This document shows positions 17,567 to 26,983 of a DNA stretch of 64,000 bases, in pieces; position 1 is the stretch's first letter; every line of letters starts with the position of its first letter. The notes under the pieces were generated by a model that was not told the origin of the DNA, made no database searches, and saw only the letters and a program-made list of their open reading frames with translations. Location: contig NZ_JGZU01000002.1 in NCBI RefSeq assembly GCF_000741765.1, positions 1 to 64,000 on the forward strand, written 5' to 3'. This DNA comes from Bifidobacterium tsurumiense. GTDB taxonomy: Bacteria; Actinomycetota; Actinomycetes; Actinomycetales; Bifidobacteriaceae. A program made the position numbers and the translations under genes.

Positions 17567-18688
17567 ATGGCATATTCCTCGCGACTGAGACAGGCAGTGG
17601 GCGAAGTCCGTAAGTCATTCGATAGAGCTGGTATTGAAATGGCTGATGCTCGCTTTGCCCAGCATGGAAAGCATGATACCGACCCAGATGCACCTCTTGT
17701 TATGGTGGCATGCTCTGGAGGGCGCGATTCGATGGCGTTGGCGGCAGTGGCGCATATCGTCTGTTCCTCAATGGGCCTGAGATGCGGTGCAATAATCGTA
17801 GATCATAATTTGCAGAAAGGTTCCGGCGATGTGGCAGCCGAGGCAGCTCAACGATGTGAAGTGCTTGGCTTGAATCCGGTAATGGTTCGTAATATTCGAG
17901 TTCAGGAAACCGGCAAAGGCATGGAAGCTGCGGCGCGACAGGCGCGCTATGAAGCCATTGTCGACAAGGCTCACAATCTTGATGCGAAAGCAGTGCTTCT
18001 GGCTCATACTGAAGATGACCAGGCGGAGACGGTGCTCATTGGATTGATGCGTTCCAGTGGCATTGATGCGGTGAGCGGGATGCCTGAGCGATTCAACCGT
18101 GATGGTGTGCTGTTTCTGAGACCTTTTCTTGCGTTGACGCGGGCACAGACCACCGGCATTTGCGAGGATCTGGACATTGATTGGTGGGATGATCCGACAA
18201 ATGGTGAATATGAGGACCGAGCCACGGTTTTGCCTCGGGATTTCCCATTGCGCTCTCGTGTCAGGCATTCGTTGCTGCCATATATGCAAGAATTCAATGG
18301 CGGCAATCTCAAATCTCATTTGGCTCAGTCATCTGCTCTGATTCGCGCGGACAAGGATTATTTGGACAGCCAGGCCGATGGTGTGGCAAAGAGAACCGTA
18401 TCGTGTGAATCGATGAAAGGCGTCGCGGCTTCATATGGCGCTGTTCAGTCGGATGATGTGCTTGCCGTTCGTATCAACGCCGTGCAACTTTCGCATGAGC
18501 ATGAATCCATCAGATGGCGTGTTATTGTCAGAGCCCTGTCGATTCTTGATATCGAAGCCTCATCGAGGCATGTTCAGGCAATCGACCAGTTGATCATGCA
18601 GTGGCATGGGCAGGGCCCTGTGACACTTCCCAGCTGTTACTCAGCTTTTCGCAAGAATCACGTCATTCGCCTGTGCCAAGATAGTTGA
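17567..18688 (+). CDS. tilS: tRNA(Ile)-lysidine synthase
   Basis: TilS uses ATP to attach lysine to C34 of the AUA-reading isoleucine tRNA. The PP-loop SGGRDSMAL lies at about 49-57, and HTEDDQAETVLIGLMRSSG (about 146-164) and GMPERFNRDGVLFLRPFL follow as in the family. At 373 residues the C-terminal domain is of the shorter actinobacterial type. A GGAG site precedes the ATG. It lies 12 nt after dacB and almost touches hpt. Confidence 0.93.
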   Translation: MAYSSRLRQAVGEVRKSFDRAGIEMADARFAQHGKHDTDPDAPLVMVACSGGRDSMALAAVAHIVCSSMGLRCGAIIVDHNLQKGSGDVAAEAAQRCEVLGLNPVMVRNIRVQETGKGMEAAARQARYEAIVDKAHNLDAKAVLLAHTEDDQAETVLIGLMRSSGIDAVSGMPERFNRDGVLFLRPFLALTRAQTTGICEDLDIDWWDDPTNGEYEDRATVLPRDFPLRSRVRHSLLPYMQEFNGGNLKSHLAQSSALIRADKDYLDSQADGVAKRTVSCESMKGVAASYGAVQSDDVLAVRINAVQLSHEHESIRWRVIVRALSILDIEASSRHVQAIDQLIMQWHGQGPVTLPSCYSAFRKNHVIRLCQDS

Positions 18689-18689
18689 C

Positions 18690-19247
18690 ATGCAAATTGC
18701 AGACGTTCAAGATGAAATCGACCATGAGCTGATAAGCAACGCTGATATTCACAAGAAAATTCAGGAGGTTGCAGACCGTGTAAGCGAGGATTATCGCGGT
18801 GAGACGCCCCTGCTTATTGCAGTGCTCAAAGGCGCGGTGAATACCCTAGCGGCATTTTCTCAGGCTCTTCATATCCATGCGGAAATGGATTTCATGAGCA
18901 TTTCCAGTTATGGGGCTGGCACGCAAAGTTCCGGAACCATTACCATTCGTCAGGATTTGAGCACCGATGTGCGGGGCCGACATGTTCTCATTGTGGAGGA
19001 CATCGTGGATTCCGGCAGGACTTTGGCTTGGCTGATTGATGAGTTGAAGAAGAGAGGTGCAGCATCTGTGGAGGTGTTTGCGCTACTCGAGAAACCGGCC
19101 CGTCATGAGGTCCCGGTTGATGTGAAATACAAGGGATATGAAGTTCCTGATGAGTTTGTAGTCGGCTTTGGTCTGGATTTCGATGAACGATATCGCAATC
19201 TGGACTCCATCGCCGTATTGAAGCCTGAAGTATATCAAGGAGAATAA
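18690..19247 (+). CDS. hpt: Hypoxanthine phosphoribosyltransferase
   Basis: A 185-residue purine salvage enzyme joining hypoxanthine or guanine to PRPP. The PRPP loop [17 protein letters not shown] (about 98-114) and the preceding [10 protein letters not shown] flexible loop are clear, and the late [14 protein letters not shown] matches the family. No ribosome site is visible and the start lies 1 nt after the tilS stop, implying translational coupling. The tilS-hpt-ftsH order is conserved in Actinobacteria. Confidence 0.94.
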   Translation: MQIADVQDEIDHELISNADIHKKIQEVADRVSEDYRGETPLLIAVLKGAVNTLAAFSQALHIHAEMDFMSISSYGAGTQSSGTITIRQDLSTDVRGRHVLIVEDIVDSGRTLAWLIDELKKRGAASVEVFALLEKPARHEVPVDVKYKGYEVPDEFVVGFGLDFDERYRNLDSIAVLKPEVYQGE

Positions 19248-19251
19248 AGGC

Positions 19252-21348
19252 ATGAGCTATCCTCAAGGCCCGCAGCAGCGGCCTCCCATGGGCAATGGCA
19301 ATCGCCCTGATAACGGTAATAATCCATTTACCAACCCATTTGGTCATCATGATGACGATAAGCAGGGTTCAAATGATGGTGGCCGTCGCCCATTCTGGCA
19401 ATCGCCATGGCTGTGGATCGTCGTTCTGGTGCTGCTATCGCTGTCCGCTTTCCAGATGTTCAGCATGGTCAACGGCACTCGACAGATCGATACCAAGGAC
19501 GGATTGGAGCTGTTGAAGGGCACCACTGTCGAATATGTGCAAATCACGGATAATCGACAGTCGGTGAAGCTCACCCTGAGCGAGGACTACGTCAAGAAGA
19601 CTGGCGACAATAACAAGGAAACCAACTACGGCAAGTCCGTGCAGTTCTACTACACCGAGGCTCAGGGCACACAGTTGATGAATCTGGTGCAGCAGGGTAG
19701 TTTCAAGGACGGTTGGACTGCCAATATCCAGGAAACCAGTATTTGGGCGGCTTTGCTCACGTCGATTCTGCCGATACTGATATTGCTTGGCTTCATGTGG
19801 TTCATGCTGACCCGCTTGGGTGGTTCTGGCGGCATGCTTGGCATGGGCGGAAAACGCAATAGCGGCAAATTGTTGGAAGGCCAGACGCCGACCACCAAGT
19901 TCGCCGATGTTGCTGGTGAGGATGCTGCTGTGCAGGAAGTCGAGGAGATCAAGGACTTCCTCAAGGATCCGTCGAAGTACAAGGCGCTCGGCGCCCGGAT
20001 CCCTCGTGGCGTGTTGCTGTACGGCCCTCCCGGAACCGGTAAGACACTGCTGGCTCGTGCTATCGCAGGTGAAGCCGGAGTACCGTTCTATTCGATGGCT
20101 GGTTCTGACTTCGTTGAGATGTTCGTCGGCTTGGGTGCATCCCGTGTCCGTGAACTCTTTGATGAGGCCAAGAAGAATGCTCCGGCAATCATCTTCATCG
20201 ATGAGATCGATGCAGTGGGCCGTAAGCGTGGTTCAGGCATGGGCGGCGGCCATGATGAACGTGAGCAGACATTGAACCAGTTGCTCGTGGAGATGGATGG
20301 TTTCGATAACGACACCAACCTCATCATCATCGCTGCAACCAATCGTCCGGACGTCCTGGATCCGGCCCTTCTGCGTCCTGGTCGTTTCGATCGCCAGGTT
20401 GGGGTCGAGGCTCCTGACCTTGAGGGTCGTGAGGCGATTTTGAAGGTGCATGCCAAGGGCAAGCCATTCGTGCCGGATGTCGATCTGCATATGGTTGCAG
20501 TGCGCACGCCTGGTTTCACTGGTGCCGATCTGGCCAATGTGCTGAATGAAGCCGCTTTGCTCTGTGCTCGTGCAGGTGCACAGTTGATTGACAACCGTGC
20601 CATCGATGAGGCTATCGACCGCGTTCAGGCCGGTCCGAAGCGCCAGTCCAAGGGTATGGCACTCAATGAGTTGCGTAACACCGCATATCATGAGGGCGGA
20701 CATGCCTTGGTTGCCGCTGCATTGCATCACACTGATCCTGTGACCAAGGTGACCATTCTGCCTCGCGGACGTGCTTTGGGCTACACGGCTGTCATGCCTA
20801 CCGAGGATCGCTATTCTCAGTCCCGTAACCAGCTGCTCGACCAGATGGCATATGCCATGGGTGGTCGTGCCGCAGAGGAAATCGTTTTCCATGATCCGAC
20901 GACTGGTGCGTCCAACGATATCGAGAAGGCTTCCAGCATCGCTCGCAAGATGGTGGTGGAGTTCGGTTTCTCTTCGAAGCTGGGTGCTATCAAGTGGGCT
21001 GATGACGACGATCAGACCACGGTTATGGATGGATTGCAGCCTCGCAGATATTCTGACACCACGGCACAGATCATCGATGATGAAGTGCTCGCTTTGGTAG
21101 AGAATGCGCATACCGAAGCGTGGAAAATCATCAACGAAAACCGCGACGTGCTTGATGAATTGGTTCGTCAGTTGCTGGTCAAGGAAACGCTAAACGAAAA
21201 GGAACTTGCGCAGATCTTCGCTTCGATTCGCAAGGCGCCTGAACGTGAGGTGTGGTTGTCCAACGAGCAGCGCCCGGATTCCGATCTTCCTCCTGTGGAG
21301 ATTCCGGAGTCGCTGAAGCGCTCGGTCGGCATGAAGCCAGGCGAGTGA
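19252..21348 (+). CDS. ftsH: ATP-dependent zinc metalloprotease FtsH
   Basis: A 698-residue membrane AAA+ protease that degrades membrane and regulatory proteins. A Pro/Asn/Gly/Asp-rich cytoplasmic start leads to two membrane helices (about 48-66 and 163-185). Walker A GPPGTGKT is near 258, Walker [12 protein letters not shown] near 315, the SRH near 365 and the zinc site HEGGH near 480, with SNDIEKAS further on. All essential residues are present. AAGGAG lies before the ATG. In other actinobacteria folE and folP follow; here they do not. Confidence 0.96.
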   Translation: MSYPQGPQQRPPMGNGNRPDNGNNPFTNPFGHHDDDKQGSNDGGRRPFWQSPWLWIVVLVLLSLSAFQMFSMVNGTRQIDTKDGLELLKGTTVEYVQITDNRQSVKLTLSEDYVKKTGDNNKETNYGKSVQFYYTEAQGTQLMNLVQQGSFKDGWTANIQETSIWAALLTSILPILILLGFMWFMLTRLGGSGGMLGMGGKRNSGKLLEGQTPTTKFADVAGEDAAVQEVEEIKDFLKDPSKYKALGARIPRGVLLYGPPGTGKTLLARAIAGEAGVPFYSMAGSDFVEMFVGLGASRVRELFDEAKKNAPAIIFIDEIDAVGRKRGSGMGGGHDEREQTLNQLLVEMDGFDNDTNLIIIAATNRPDVLDPALLRPGRFDRQVGVEAPDLEGREAILKVHAKGKPFVPDVDLHMVAVRTPGFTGADLANVLNEAALLCARAGAQLIDNRAIDEAIDRVQAGPKRQSKGMALNELRNTAYHEGGHALVAAALHHTDPVTKVTILPRGRALGYTAVMPTEDRYSQSRNQLLDQMAYAMGGRAAEEIVFHDPTTGASNDIEKASSIARKMVVEFGFSSKLGAIKWADDDDQTTVMDGLQPRRYSDTTAQIIDDEVLALVENAHTEAWKIINENRDVLDELVRQLLVKETLNEKELAQIFASIRKAPEREVWLSNEQRPDSDLPPVEIPESLKRSVGMKPGE

Positions 21349-21361
21349 CGGATAGCGTCAA

Positions 21362-22339
21362 ATGGATACATTGCGATTAACGGGGATCCGTCCACAGGCT
21401 CAAGGCCAGGACGGGTCCCCGTCCCATGTGGGCGGATTACGAGCGGATGTGACCGCAGCCTTCGATATGCGTGCGGCAGCACATGATGACGACATAACAG
21501 CCACCGTAGATTATGCGCAGCTCGCCAGTCGCGTGGCGAATGTACTGGCTCAGCGTGGGGCGAAAGTGACTTTGTTGGAAACGCTTGCGTCCGAAGTGGT
21601 GGATGCGGTGTTGCTTTCCCATCAGGTCGTTTCCGCTGCTGTAACGGTATATGCTGAGCATCCTCAGGGTGTTTGTGCTGAAGAAGTGTCAGTAAGCATT
21701 GAACGCAAGGTTGACGGTGCTGGTGTTCCCGACTCTGTTGACGATATCGGTAGCAATCATGCTCCGAATATCAGTGCGGCGGCTCAGGTAGCAGCCAAAT
21801 ATCATGAGGATAATCAGCAGGCTGCTCGCGGGGGAGTGGATCCTCGTGAGCAGCCTGGCAAGGGGGCTGGTTTCAGTGATGCCGTGATCTGGTTGGTTAG
21901 TAACCAGCAGCCTTGTGAGCCGGTATTCCGTGCCGCCATTGTGGGTTTGGATGGCGTACCGGGGAATCAGGTCAATGGCATTTCGCCCTTATATCACATC
22001 AGCAATATCACTGGATCTGATGAAGATTGCGCTGTGGTGATGCTGTCAACGAGACTGGATGCGCAGGCATTGGAACAAGTGTGCAATACCATAACGCGCG
22101 GCGAGAAGGATGCTTTGCATATGCATGTTATCAGTATCCAGTCGCAAGAAGACGAACATAATATGGAGATCCGATATCCTGAGGCTGCTCAAACGGCGGC
22201 AGTGCTTGCACCGTGGATGGATATCGATGAGCAGGCAAGGCTGGGTAAGGATCCCGTGTCGTTCTTGCTGGCCATGGCTCCTGATGCTGACCGTGTTGGC
22301 ATGTTGTCTGATGGCTGGATTCTTGGAGGTGAACAGTGA
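21362..22339 (+). CDS. Degenerate FolB-FolK fusion (dihydroneopterin aldolase / HPPK)
   Basis: A 325-residue protein that aligns by eye with the fused folate enzymes FolB (about 1-120) and FolK (about 185-325). Recognisable are LTGIRPQAQG, ITATVDYAQLASRVANVL and LLETLASEVVDAVLL from FolB and NGISPLYHISNITG from FolK. Catalytic positions look lost: the N-terminal FolB Glu region reads GQDGSPSH, the V-x-K-P segment reads VTVYAEHP, and FolK's metal-binding LDLDLI reads LHMHVI with both Asp replaced by His. The PRxxxRxFVLxPW segment reads YPEAAQTAAVLAPW. It lies where folB-folK sit in Actinobacteria, but folE and folP are absent. Probably a decaying or repurposed protein. No good ribosome site is seen. 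Confidence 0.7.
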   Translation: MDTLRLTGIRPQAQGQDGSPSHVGGLRADVTAAFDMRAAAHDDDITATVDYAQLASRVANVLAQRGAKVTLLETLASEVVDAVLLSHQVVSAAVTVYAEHPQGVCAEEVSVSIERKVDGAGVPDSVDDIGSNHAPNISAAAQVAAKYHEDNQQAARGGVDPREQPGKGAGFSDAVIWLVSNQQPCEPVFRAAIVGLDGVPGNQVNGISPLYHISNITGSDEDCAVVMLSTRLDAQALEQVCNTITRGEKDALHMHVISIQSQEDEHNMEIRYPEAAQTAAVLAPWMDIDEQARLGKDPVSFLLAMAPDADRVGMLSDGWILGGEQ

Positions 22340-22929
22340 GAGCACGACGAACCGCTTGGTGGCAATATGTTGTTGCGCTGATTTTGGGGTTGCTTGCTGG
22401 TATTGGGCTCATGTCCATCATGGAGAGAACTGCTCTGAATCTCTCAGGAGTGCCATGGATCATTCCGCTGTTGCTGCTTATTGTGGGCATAGTCGTGTTG
22501 ATTTTGGCTTTGCAAGTACGCGCGTATATCAAAGCTGATCGCAAGGATCGCAAGCGGCTGTCCCCAAGCAAAGCCGTGATGACGCTGTTGCTCGCAAAGT
22601 CGCTTGGTTTGGCAAGCGCGGCGTTGGCTGGATGGTATGGCGGTCAGTTGCTTATGGCATTGCCGCATGCCGAAGCGTCGCTGTATGCCACCACGATTCG
22701 TGAATGTGTATGGGCAGTGATCGTATGCGTTGTCGATATGATTATCGGCATTGTGTCAGAAGGCATGTGCCAATTACCGCCGAATGAAGGACCGGAACAT
22801 CCTGACTGCCGTCGTAGGGAGGAGCGACAGCGGTCGTATGCAGAGGGTGCAGCAGCGAAAGAAGGTCGGCTGCAGTCTGGCGGTGCTGTGGATAAGCGAA
22901 GCAAAGGCAGACGAGCACAAGGTCATTAG
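22336..22929 (+). CDS. DUF3180 membrane protein (Rv3605c-like)
   Basis: A 197-residue protein with about four membrane segments in the first 140 residues and a charged tail. In mycobacteria and other Actinobacteria a DUF3180 protein follows folK in the same order, which together with size and topology supports the call. GTG start preceded by GGAGGTG, overlapping the stop of the fol fusion by 4 nt. Function unknown. The charged C-terminal tail (about 150-197) is rich in Arg, Lys and Glu. Confidence 0.75.
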   Translation: MRARRTAWWQYVVALILGLLAGIGLMSIMERTALNLSGVPWIIPLLLLIVGIVVLILALQVRAYIKADRKDRKRLSPSKAVMTLLLAKSLGLASAALAGWYGGQLLMALPHAEASLYATTIRECVWAVIVCVVDMIIGIVSEGMCQLPPNEGPEHPDCRRREERQRSYAEGAAAKEGRLQSGGAVDKRSKGRRAQGH

Positions 22930-23038
22930 TACTCAAACAGTTGAGTCAACCAGAGTTTATCGGCGTTGATCGCTAGGTGTTCTCTGAGATATTCGCTTGC
23001 GGGTGGCCTATCGCATTTACGGGGTGACCTCAACATAG

Positions 23039-23084
23039 AGAAGCGGCTGGATTTGGATACGATCGATCCAATCCAGCCGCTTCT
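23039..23084. terminator. Bidirectional terminator
   Basis: A 15-bp perfect inverted repeat (23039-23053 and 23070-23084, core GCGGCTGGATT) with a 16-nt loop between the convergent DUF3180 and tesB genes. Confidence 0.8.
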
Positions 23085-23102
23085 GTTATGTGTGTTGAGG
23101 TG

Positions 23103-24125
23103 TTATTTCTTCGGCGCCTCAGGCACACGAATCATGGCTTCCTGCGTCATGACTGCGGCTAGTTGTCCATCGCTTGAATACACCTTTGCGGTTGCCAAGC
23201 CTCGACCGTGCGCTGCGGTTGGGGTGTCCTGCACATAAAGATGCCATTGTGAAATGTCAATGTCGCGATACCACCACATTGAGTGGTCAATGGAAGCGAA
23301 GGAGATGCCGGGTGTGGCAATGCTCAATCCGGAGCGTCGCAATACCGGTTCCATCATGATCTGATCACAACCCAATGCGAGCATTGCTCGATGTGTTGTT
23401 TGTGAGGCGTCGACAGGACCATCTGCGCGCATCCAGACCATTTGCTTTCCTGAATCCTTGGCGGCGGATGCAGCATCATTACGCAACATGATCGTTGGCG
23501 TCACATGACGGATATCGAAGGGCGAACGGCTTGCATAATAGTCGGCAAATGCGGAATGCTGCGCGAATGGAGCCATAAGCTGCTGGGCACTCATCAGTGA
23601 TTCGGGATCAGGAAGATTCTCGGGCATGGGGTCTGCGAATTCCACGCCTTCTTGTCCTCTTTCTTGGAAACTGGCGATTGCGGTAAGGATAGAACCTTCG
23701 GATTGCGTGACATTGACTCGTCGTGCAGAGAAGGATCTTCCATCGCGAAGGGATTCCACATCAAAGAGCAGTTCTTGATTGATATCGCCCGGTGCGATGA
23801 AATATCCGTGGATTGAATGGGGAAGACGAGAGGAAGACACGGTTGCGGCCGCTGCCATAAGCGATTGGGCGATAACCTGTCCGCCGTAGACGCGACCCGT
23901 GGGGAAATACACGCTTTCTCCGTTGATATAGGTATGGTCACGGAAAGAGGAAGCATCAGAGAGTTGCAAAACATGCAAGAGATGTTGCAAAGGGGTCTGC
24001 TCCAAGCTGTGAACGGTCGTACTTTCGCTGGATGCAGCATGGGCTTCGCTGACAGTGGCTGAAGATGGAGTTGCGGAGCTACTGGATTCTTCTGCTGTGT
24101 GTAAGGCTTCTGGTTGCTCGTTCAT
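23103..24125 (-). CDS. tesB: Acyl-CoA thioesterase II
   Basis: A 340-residue double-hotdog thioesterase that hydrolyses acyl-CoA to fatty acid and CoA. A Ser/Thr/Ala/Glu-rich extension of about 45 residues precedes the first hotdog domain (GRVYGGQVIAQSLMAA, then HSIHGYFIAPGD and SFSARRVNVTQ). The second carries FASIDHSMWWYRD, with the catalytic Asp, and later AAHGRGLATAKVYSSDGQL. A GAGGA site precedes the ATG. Single gene. Confidence 0.9.
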   Translation of the reverse strand: MNEQPEALHTAEESSSSATPSSATVSEAHAASSESTTVHSLEQTPLQHLLHVLQLSDASSFRDHTYINGESVYFPTGRVYGGQVIAQSLMAAAATVSSSRLPHSIHGYFIAPGDINQELLFDVESLRDGRSFSARRVNVTQSEGSILTAIASFQERGQEGVEFADPMPENLPDPESLMSAQQLMAPFAQHSAFADYYASRSPFDIRHVTPTIMLRNDAASAAKDSGKQMVWMRADGPVDASQTTHRAMLALGCDQIMMEPVLRRSGLSIATPGISFASIDHSMWWYRDIDISQWHLYVQDTPTAAHGRGLATAKVYSSDGQLAAVMTQEAMIRVPEAPKK

Positions 24126-24359
24126 ACAATCCTCAATTTCTGCGGCGAAGGAATGTGCGCCACATGGTTCAATAAGCTGATCCCTACGTTGTAGTTTATC
24201 CGGACATCGTAGACAGCAAAATAAAGATCAGTCTATGTGGATAGAAGATTGCAGTCAATGAATTCTGCCGTGGTTTAGCGCTGTCGGTATGGCGATGGTA
24301 TTGGGGATTGTCTGCACTGGGGATATCAAAGAATGCATAATTGATTGTCGCAATATACG

Positions 24360-24397
24360 AAACCCGCTCCATCAGATTGCTCTAACAGAACGGGTTT
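24360..24397 (-). terminator. Possible ettA terminator
   Basis: AAACCCG (24360-24366) and CGGGTTT (24391-24397) can pair downstream of ettA. The loop is long (24 nt), so this is a weak call. The rest of 24126-24437 holds the tesB promoter region and nothing else I can identify. Confidence 0.4.
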
Positions 24398-24437
24398 GCG
24401 CTTCGCATATGGCGCTGTATTGCGCGATTATTGCGTA

Positions 24438-26114
24438 TTAGCGGGTGAGCTTGCGATGCAAGCGGTGCGGGCGGGCCGCATCCTCCCCAAGGCGCTCCAC
24501 CTTGTTTTCCTGGTAGGACTGGAAGTTTCCTTCGAACCAGTACCACTTGGCAGGATTGTCATCATCGCCTTCCCACGCGAGGATGTGGGTGGCGACGCGG
24601 TCGAGGAACCAACGATCGTGGGAGACGACCACGGCGCATCCCGGGAATTCGATAAGCGCGTTTTCCAAGGATTCCAATGTTTCGACATCAAGATCGTTGG
24701 TGGGCTCATCGAGCAGCAGCAGGTTGCCGCCCTGCTTCAGGGTCAGAGCAAGGTTCAGGCGGTTACGTTCACCACCGGAGAGCACACCGGTCAGCTTTTG
24801 CTGGTCGGAACCCTTGAAGCCGAAACTAGCGACGTAAGCACGGGTAGGCACTTCGACGCCGCCGACTTCAATGAAGTCCAGGCCGTCAGAAACCGCTTCC
24901 CACAGGTTCTTGTTCGGATCCAATCCGGCACGATTCTGATCGACATAGCTGATCTTGACGGTATCGCCAACGGTCAACTTGCCGCCAGAAAGCGGTTCCA
25001 AACCAACGATGGTCTTGAACAATGTGGACTTACCAACACCGTTCGGGCCGATAACACCCACAATGCCGTTACGGGGGAGCGTGAAGGAGAGATCGTCGAT
25101 GAGCACGCGATCGCCGAAGGCCTTGTGAATATGCTCGGCTTCCAGAACCTGCGAGCCCAGACGTGGCCCTGGTGGGATCTGAATCTCGGAGAAGTCGAGT
25201 TTCTTGGAGTTGCGTGCCTCTTGTTCCATCTGGTCATAGCGTTCCAGACGAGCCTTGTTCTTGGCCTGACGTGCCTTCGGTGAGCTGCGCACCCAGTCCA
25301 ACTCATTCTTGAGGCGACGGGCTAGCTTGGCGTCCTTGGCGCCTTGGATTTCCATACGCTTGGCTTTGGTTTCCAAGTAAGTGGTGTAGTTGCCCTTGTA
25401 TGGATAGAGGTGACCGCGGTCGACCTCGCAGATCCACTCAGCCACGTTGTCCATGAAGTAACGATCGTGGGTGACGGCGATGACGGCGCCCTTGTACTGG
25501 TGAAGGAATTGCTCAAGCCACAGGATGGACTCTGCATCCAAATGGTTGGTGGGCTCGTCGAGCAGCAGTAGATCGGGGGCTTCGAGCAGGAGCTTGCACA
25601 GCGCTACGCGACGGCGCTCGCCACCGGAGCACACAGAAACAGGGGTTTCAGGATCAGGGCACTGCAGTGCATCCATTGCCTGTTCGAGCTGCGAATCGAG
25701 ATCCCAACCGTTCGCGGCATCGATTTCGGTCTGCAGCTTGCCCATTTCTTCCATCAGCGCGTCGAAGTCAGCATCAGGATTAGCCATCTCTTCGCCGATT
25801 TGGTTGAATCGGGCAACCTTTTCGGCGAGTGGACCGAAGGCCATTTTGATGTTTTCACCGACGGTTTTGTCCTCATCCAGAGGCGGTTCCTGTTGAAGGA
25901 TGCCAACTGTGAAACCGGGGGTGAGGTATGCCTCGCCATTGCTGACGTTTTCGATGCCAGCCATGATTTTGAGGAGTGTGGACTTACCCATACCGTTAGG
26001 GCCGACCACGCCGATTTTTGCTCCGGGAAGGAAGCTCAGGGTCACGTCATCGAGGATGGCGCGGTCGCCATACGACTTGCGTGCCTTGATCATCTGATAA
26101 ATGAACTCAGCCAT
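24438..26114 (-). CDS. ettA: Energy-dependent translational throttle protein EttA (ABC-F)
   Basis: A 558-residue tandem ABC ATPase of the ABC-F group that binds the ribosomal E site and slows translation when ATP is low. Domain 1: GPNGMGKST (about 39), CSGGERRRVALCKLLL, LLLDEPTNHLD. The linker (about 235-310, Lys/Arg-rich) is the P-site tRNA interaction motif. Domain 2: GPNGVGKST, LSGGERNRLNLALTL, LLLDEPTNDLD. No membrane segments. I prefer the ATG at 26114 (MAEFIYQ); a TTG four codons earlier would abut its ribosome site. Highly conserved in bifidobacteria. Confidence 0.93.
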   Translation of the reverse strand: MAEFIYQMIKARKSYGDRAILDDVTLSFLPGAKIGVVGPNGMGKSTLLKIMAGIENVSNGEAYLTPGFTVGILQQEPPLDEDKTVGENIKMAFGPLAEKVARFNQIGEEMANPDADFDALMEEMGKLQTEIDAANGWDLDSQLEQAMDALQCPDPETPVSVCSGGERRRVALCKLLLEAPDLLLLDEPTNHLDAESILWLEQFLHQYKGAVIAVTHDRYFMDNVAEWICEVDRGHLYPYKGNYTTYLETKAKRMEIQGAKDAKLARRLKNELDWVRSSPKARQAKNKARLERYDQMEQEARNSKKLDFSEIQIPPGPRLGSQVLEAEHIHKAFGDRVLIDDLSFTLPRNGIVGVIGPNGVGKSTLFKTIVGLEPLSGGKLTVGDTVKISYVDQNRAGLDPNKNLWEAVSDGLDFIEVGGVEVPTRAYVASFGFKGSDQQKLTGVLSGGERNRLNLALTLKQGGNLLLLDEPTNDLDVETLESLENALIEFPGCAVVVSHDRWFLDRVATHILAWEGDDDNPAKWYWFEGNFQSYQENKVERLGEDAARPHRLHRKLTR

Positions 26115-26455
26115 GGAGAATGTCAATCCTGTCTAGTCGTTGATATTCCAACTTGTTGTTGGTTTGTGGTCTGGAATACGGAGCTCCTCGTCAATGCTTA
26201 TCCCGTTTCCTAGGATTCAGTCAAGCCTTTTGACTGTTTGCGTTACGAGGCTAAATCAGTCGTTGTATTCCGGTGTCCTCACCAACAAAGCACCAATCTG
26301 GATTATCCCACATACGGTCTACACGTGGCAATCGCTTGGGATTCCCCGTGAGTTCCCGTTTAGTTTCTATATTCTGCCCGTACTGAGTCCCTCAGTTAGG
26401 ATCCCCCATTCGTGTATCTATAGTTGAGTAGTCAGTTAATCATCCAAGTGCGTCG

Positions 26456-26695
26456 TTAGTACGGCTGTTGTGTGATCAATTGTTCAGTCAGTGCGATCAT
26501 TACGTCTTTTTCCTTGGGGTCAGACAGAGCGATCATCAATGTCATGGCTGTGATGGCATTGCCGGCGACTAAACGTTTGCCTTCGCTATTCTGTAATAAG
26601 TCATTTCTGTAAAGATCGTCGGGGGTTTGATGTTCCCCTCGATGAATAAAGAGGGGAACACCGAGAGCAGAAGGGAGGCCATAAACAACCAGAGC
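26456..26695 (-). pseudogene. Decayed coding remnant upstream of the cas operon
   Basis: On the minus strand an 80-codon open stretch ends at a TAA (26456-26458) and reads like real protein, e.g. SEGKRLVAGNAITAMTLMIA and LSDPKEKDVMIALTEQLI in its second half. It has no usable start codon, and a stop bounds it upstream. This suggests the C-terminal end of a gene whose front part is gone. A perfect 10-bp hairpin TGTTCCCCTC...GAGGGGAACA (26631-26660) lies inside it. Family not recognised. Confidence 0.4.
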
Positions 26696-26840
26696 TCATA
26701 ATTAATCCGTCAACGCTCACAATTGATCCTAACGACCGTGCCTATTGCTGCTCTCGATGCAATTCTATCTCACAAAGTGTGGGATTGGCTTCATTGAGGG
26801 AGTACGTAGTTCCCGTCGCAAAGGATTGATTGCAAAATCC

Positions 26841-26910
26841 GGACTCCCGGAGTCTGGACTTCGCTGAAGACTCCGCTGTCGCTTCGACCGAGTTGCCGAG
26901 GCGACAGCGG
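26841..26910 (+). promoter_or_regulatory. Nested inverted repeats in the leader of the cas operon
   Basis: Three inverted repeats are packed here: GACTCC-C-GGAGTC (26842-26854), GGAGTCT (26849-26855) with AGACTCC (26868-26874), and CCGCTGTCGC (26873-26882) with GCGACAGCGG (26901-26910). The first two share bases and are mutually exclusive. They end 73 nt before csb1. This could be an operator cluster or a switching RNA leader. Confidence 0.4.
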
Positions 26911-26983
26911 TGTAAAACAGTGGTGAACTAAGTCATACAACAAACAATGCGGGCAAAGCAGCCCGCGAAGAAAGGAAAGCGTT

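Larger units (their letters stand above)
26115..26983. other. Long spacer between ettA and the cas operon
   Basis: Apart from the remnant reading frame at 26456-26695 and the folded stretch at 26841-26910, nothing clear is seen. The region should hold the ettA promoter at its left end and the cas promoter at its right end. No tRNA or intact gene was found. Confidence 0.4.

Noticed and set aside
24345..25283. Long plus-strand open frame opposite ettA
   Set aside because: It lies fully antisense to a highly conserved ABC-F gene and follows the codon pattern of the other strand.
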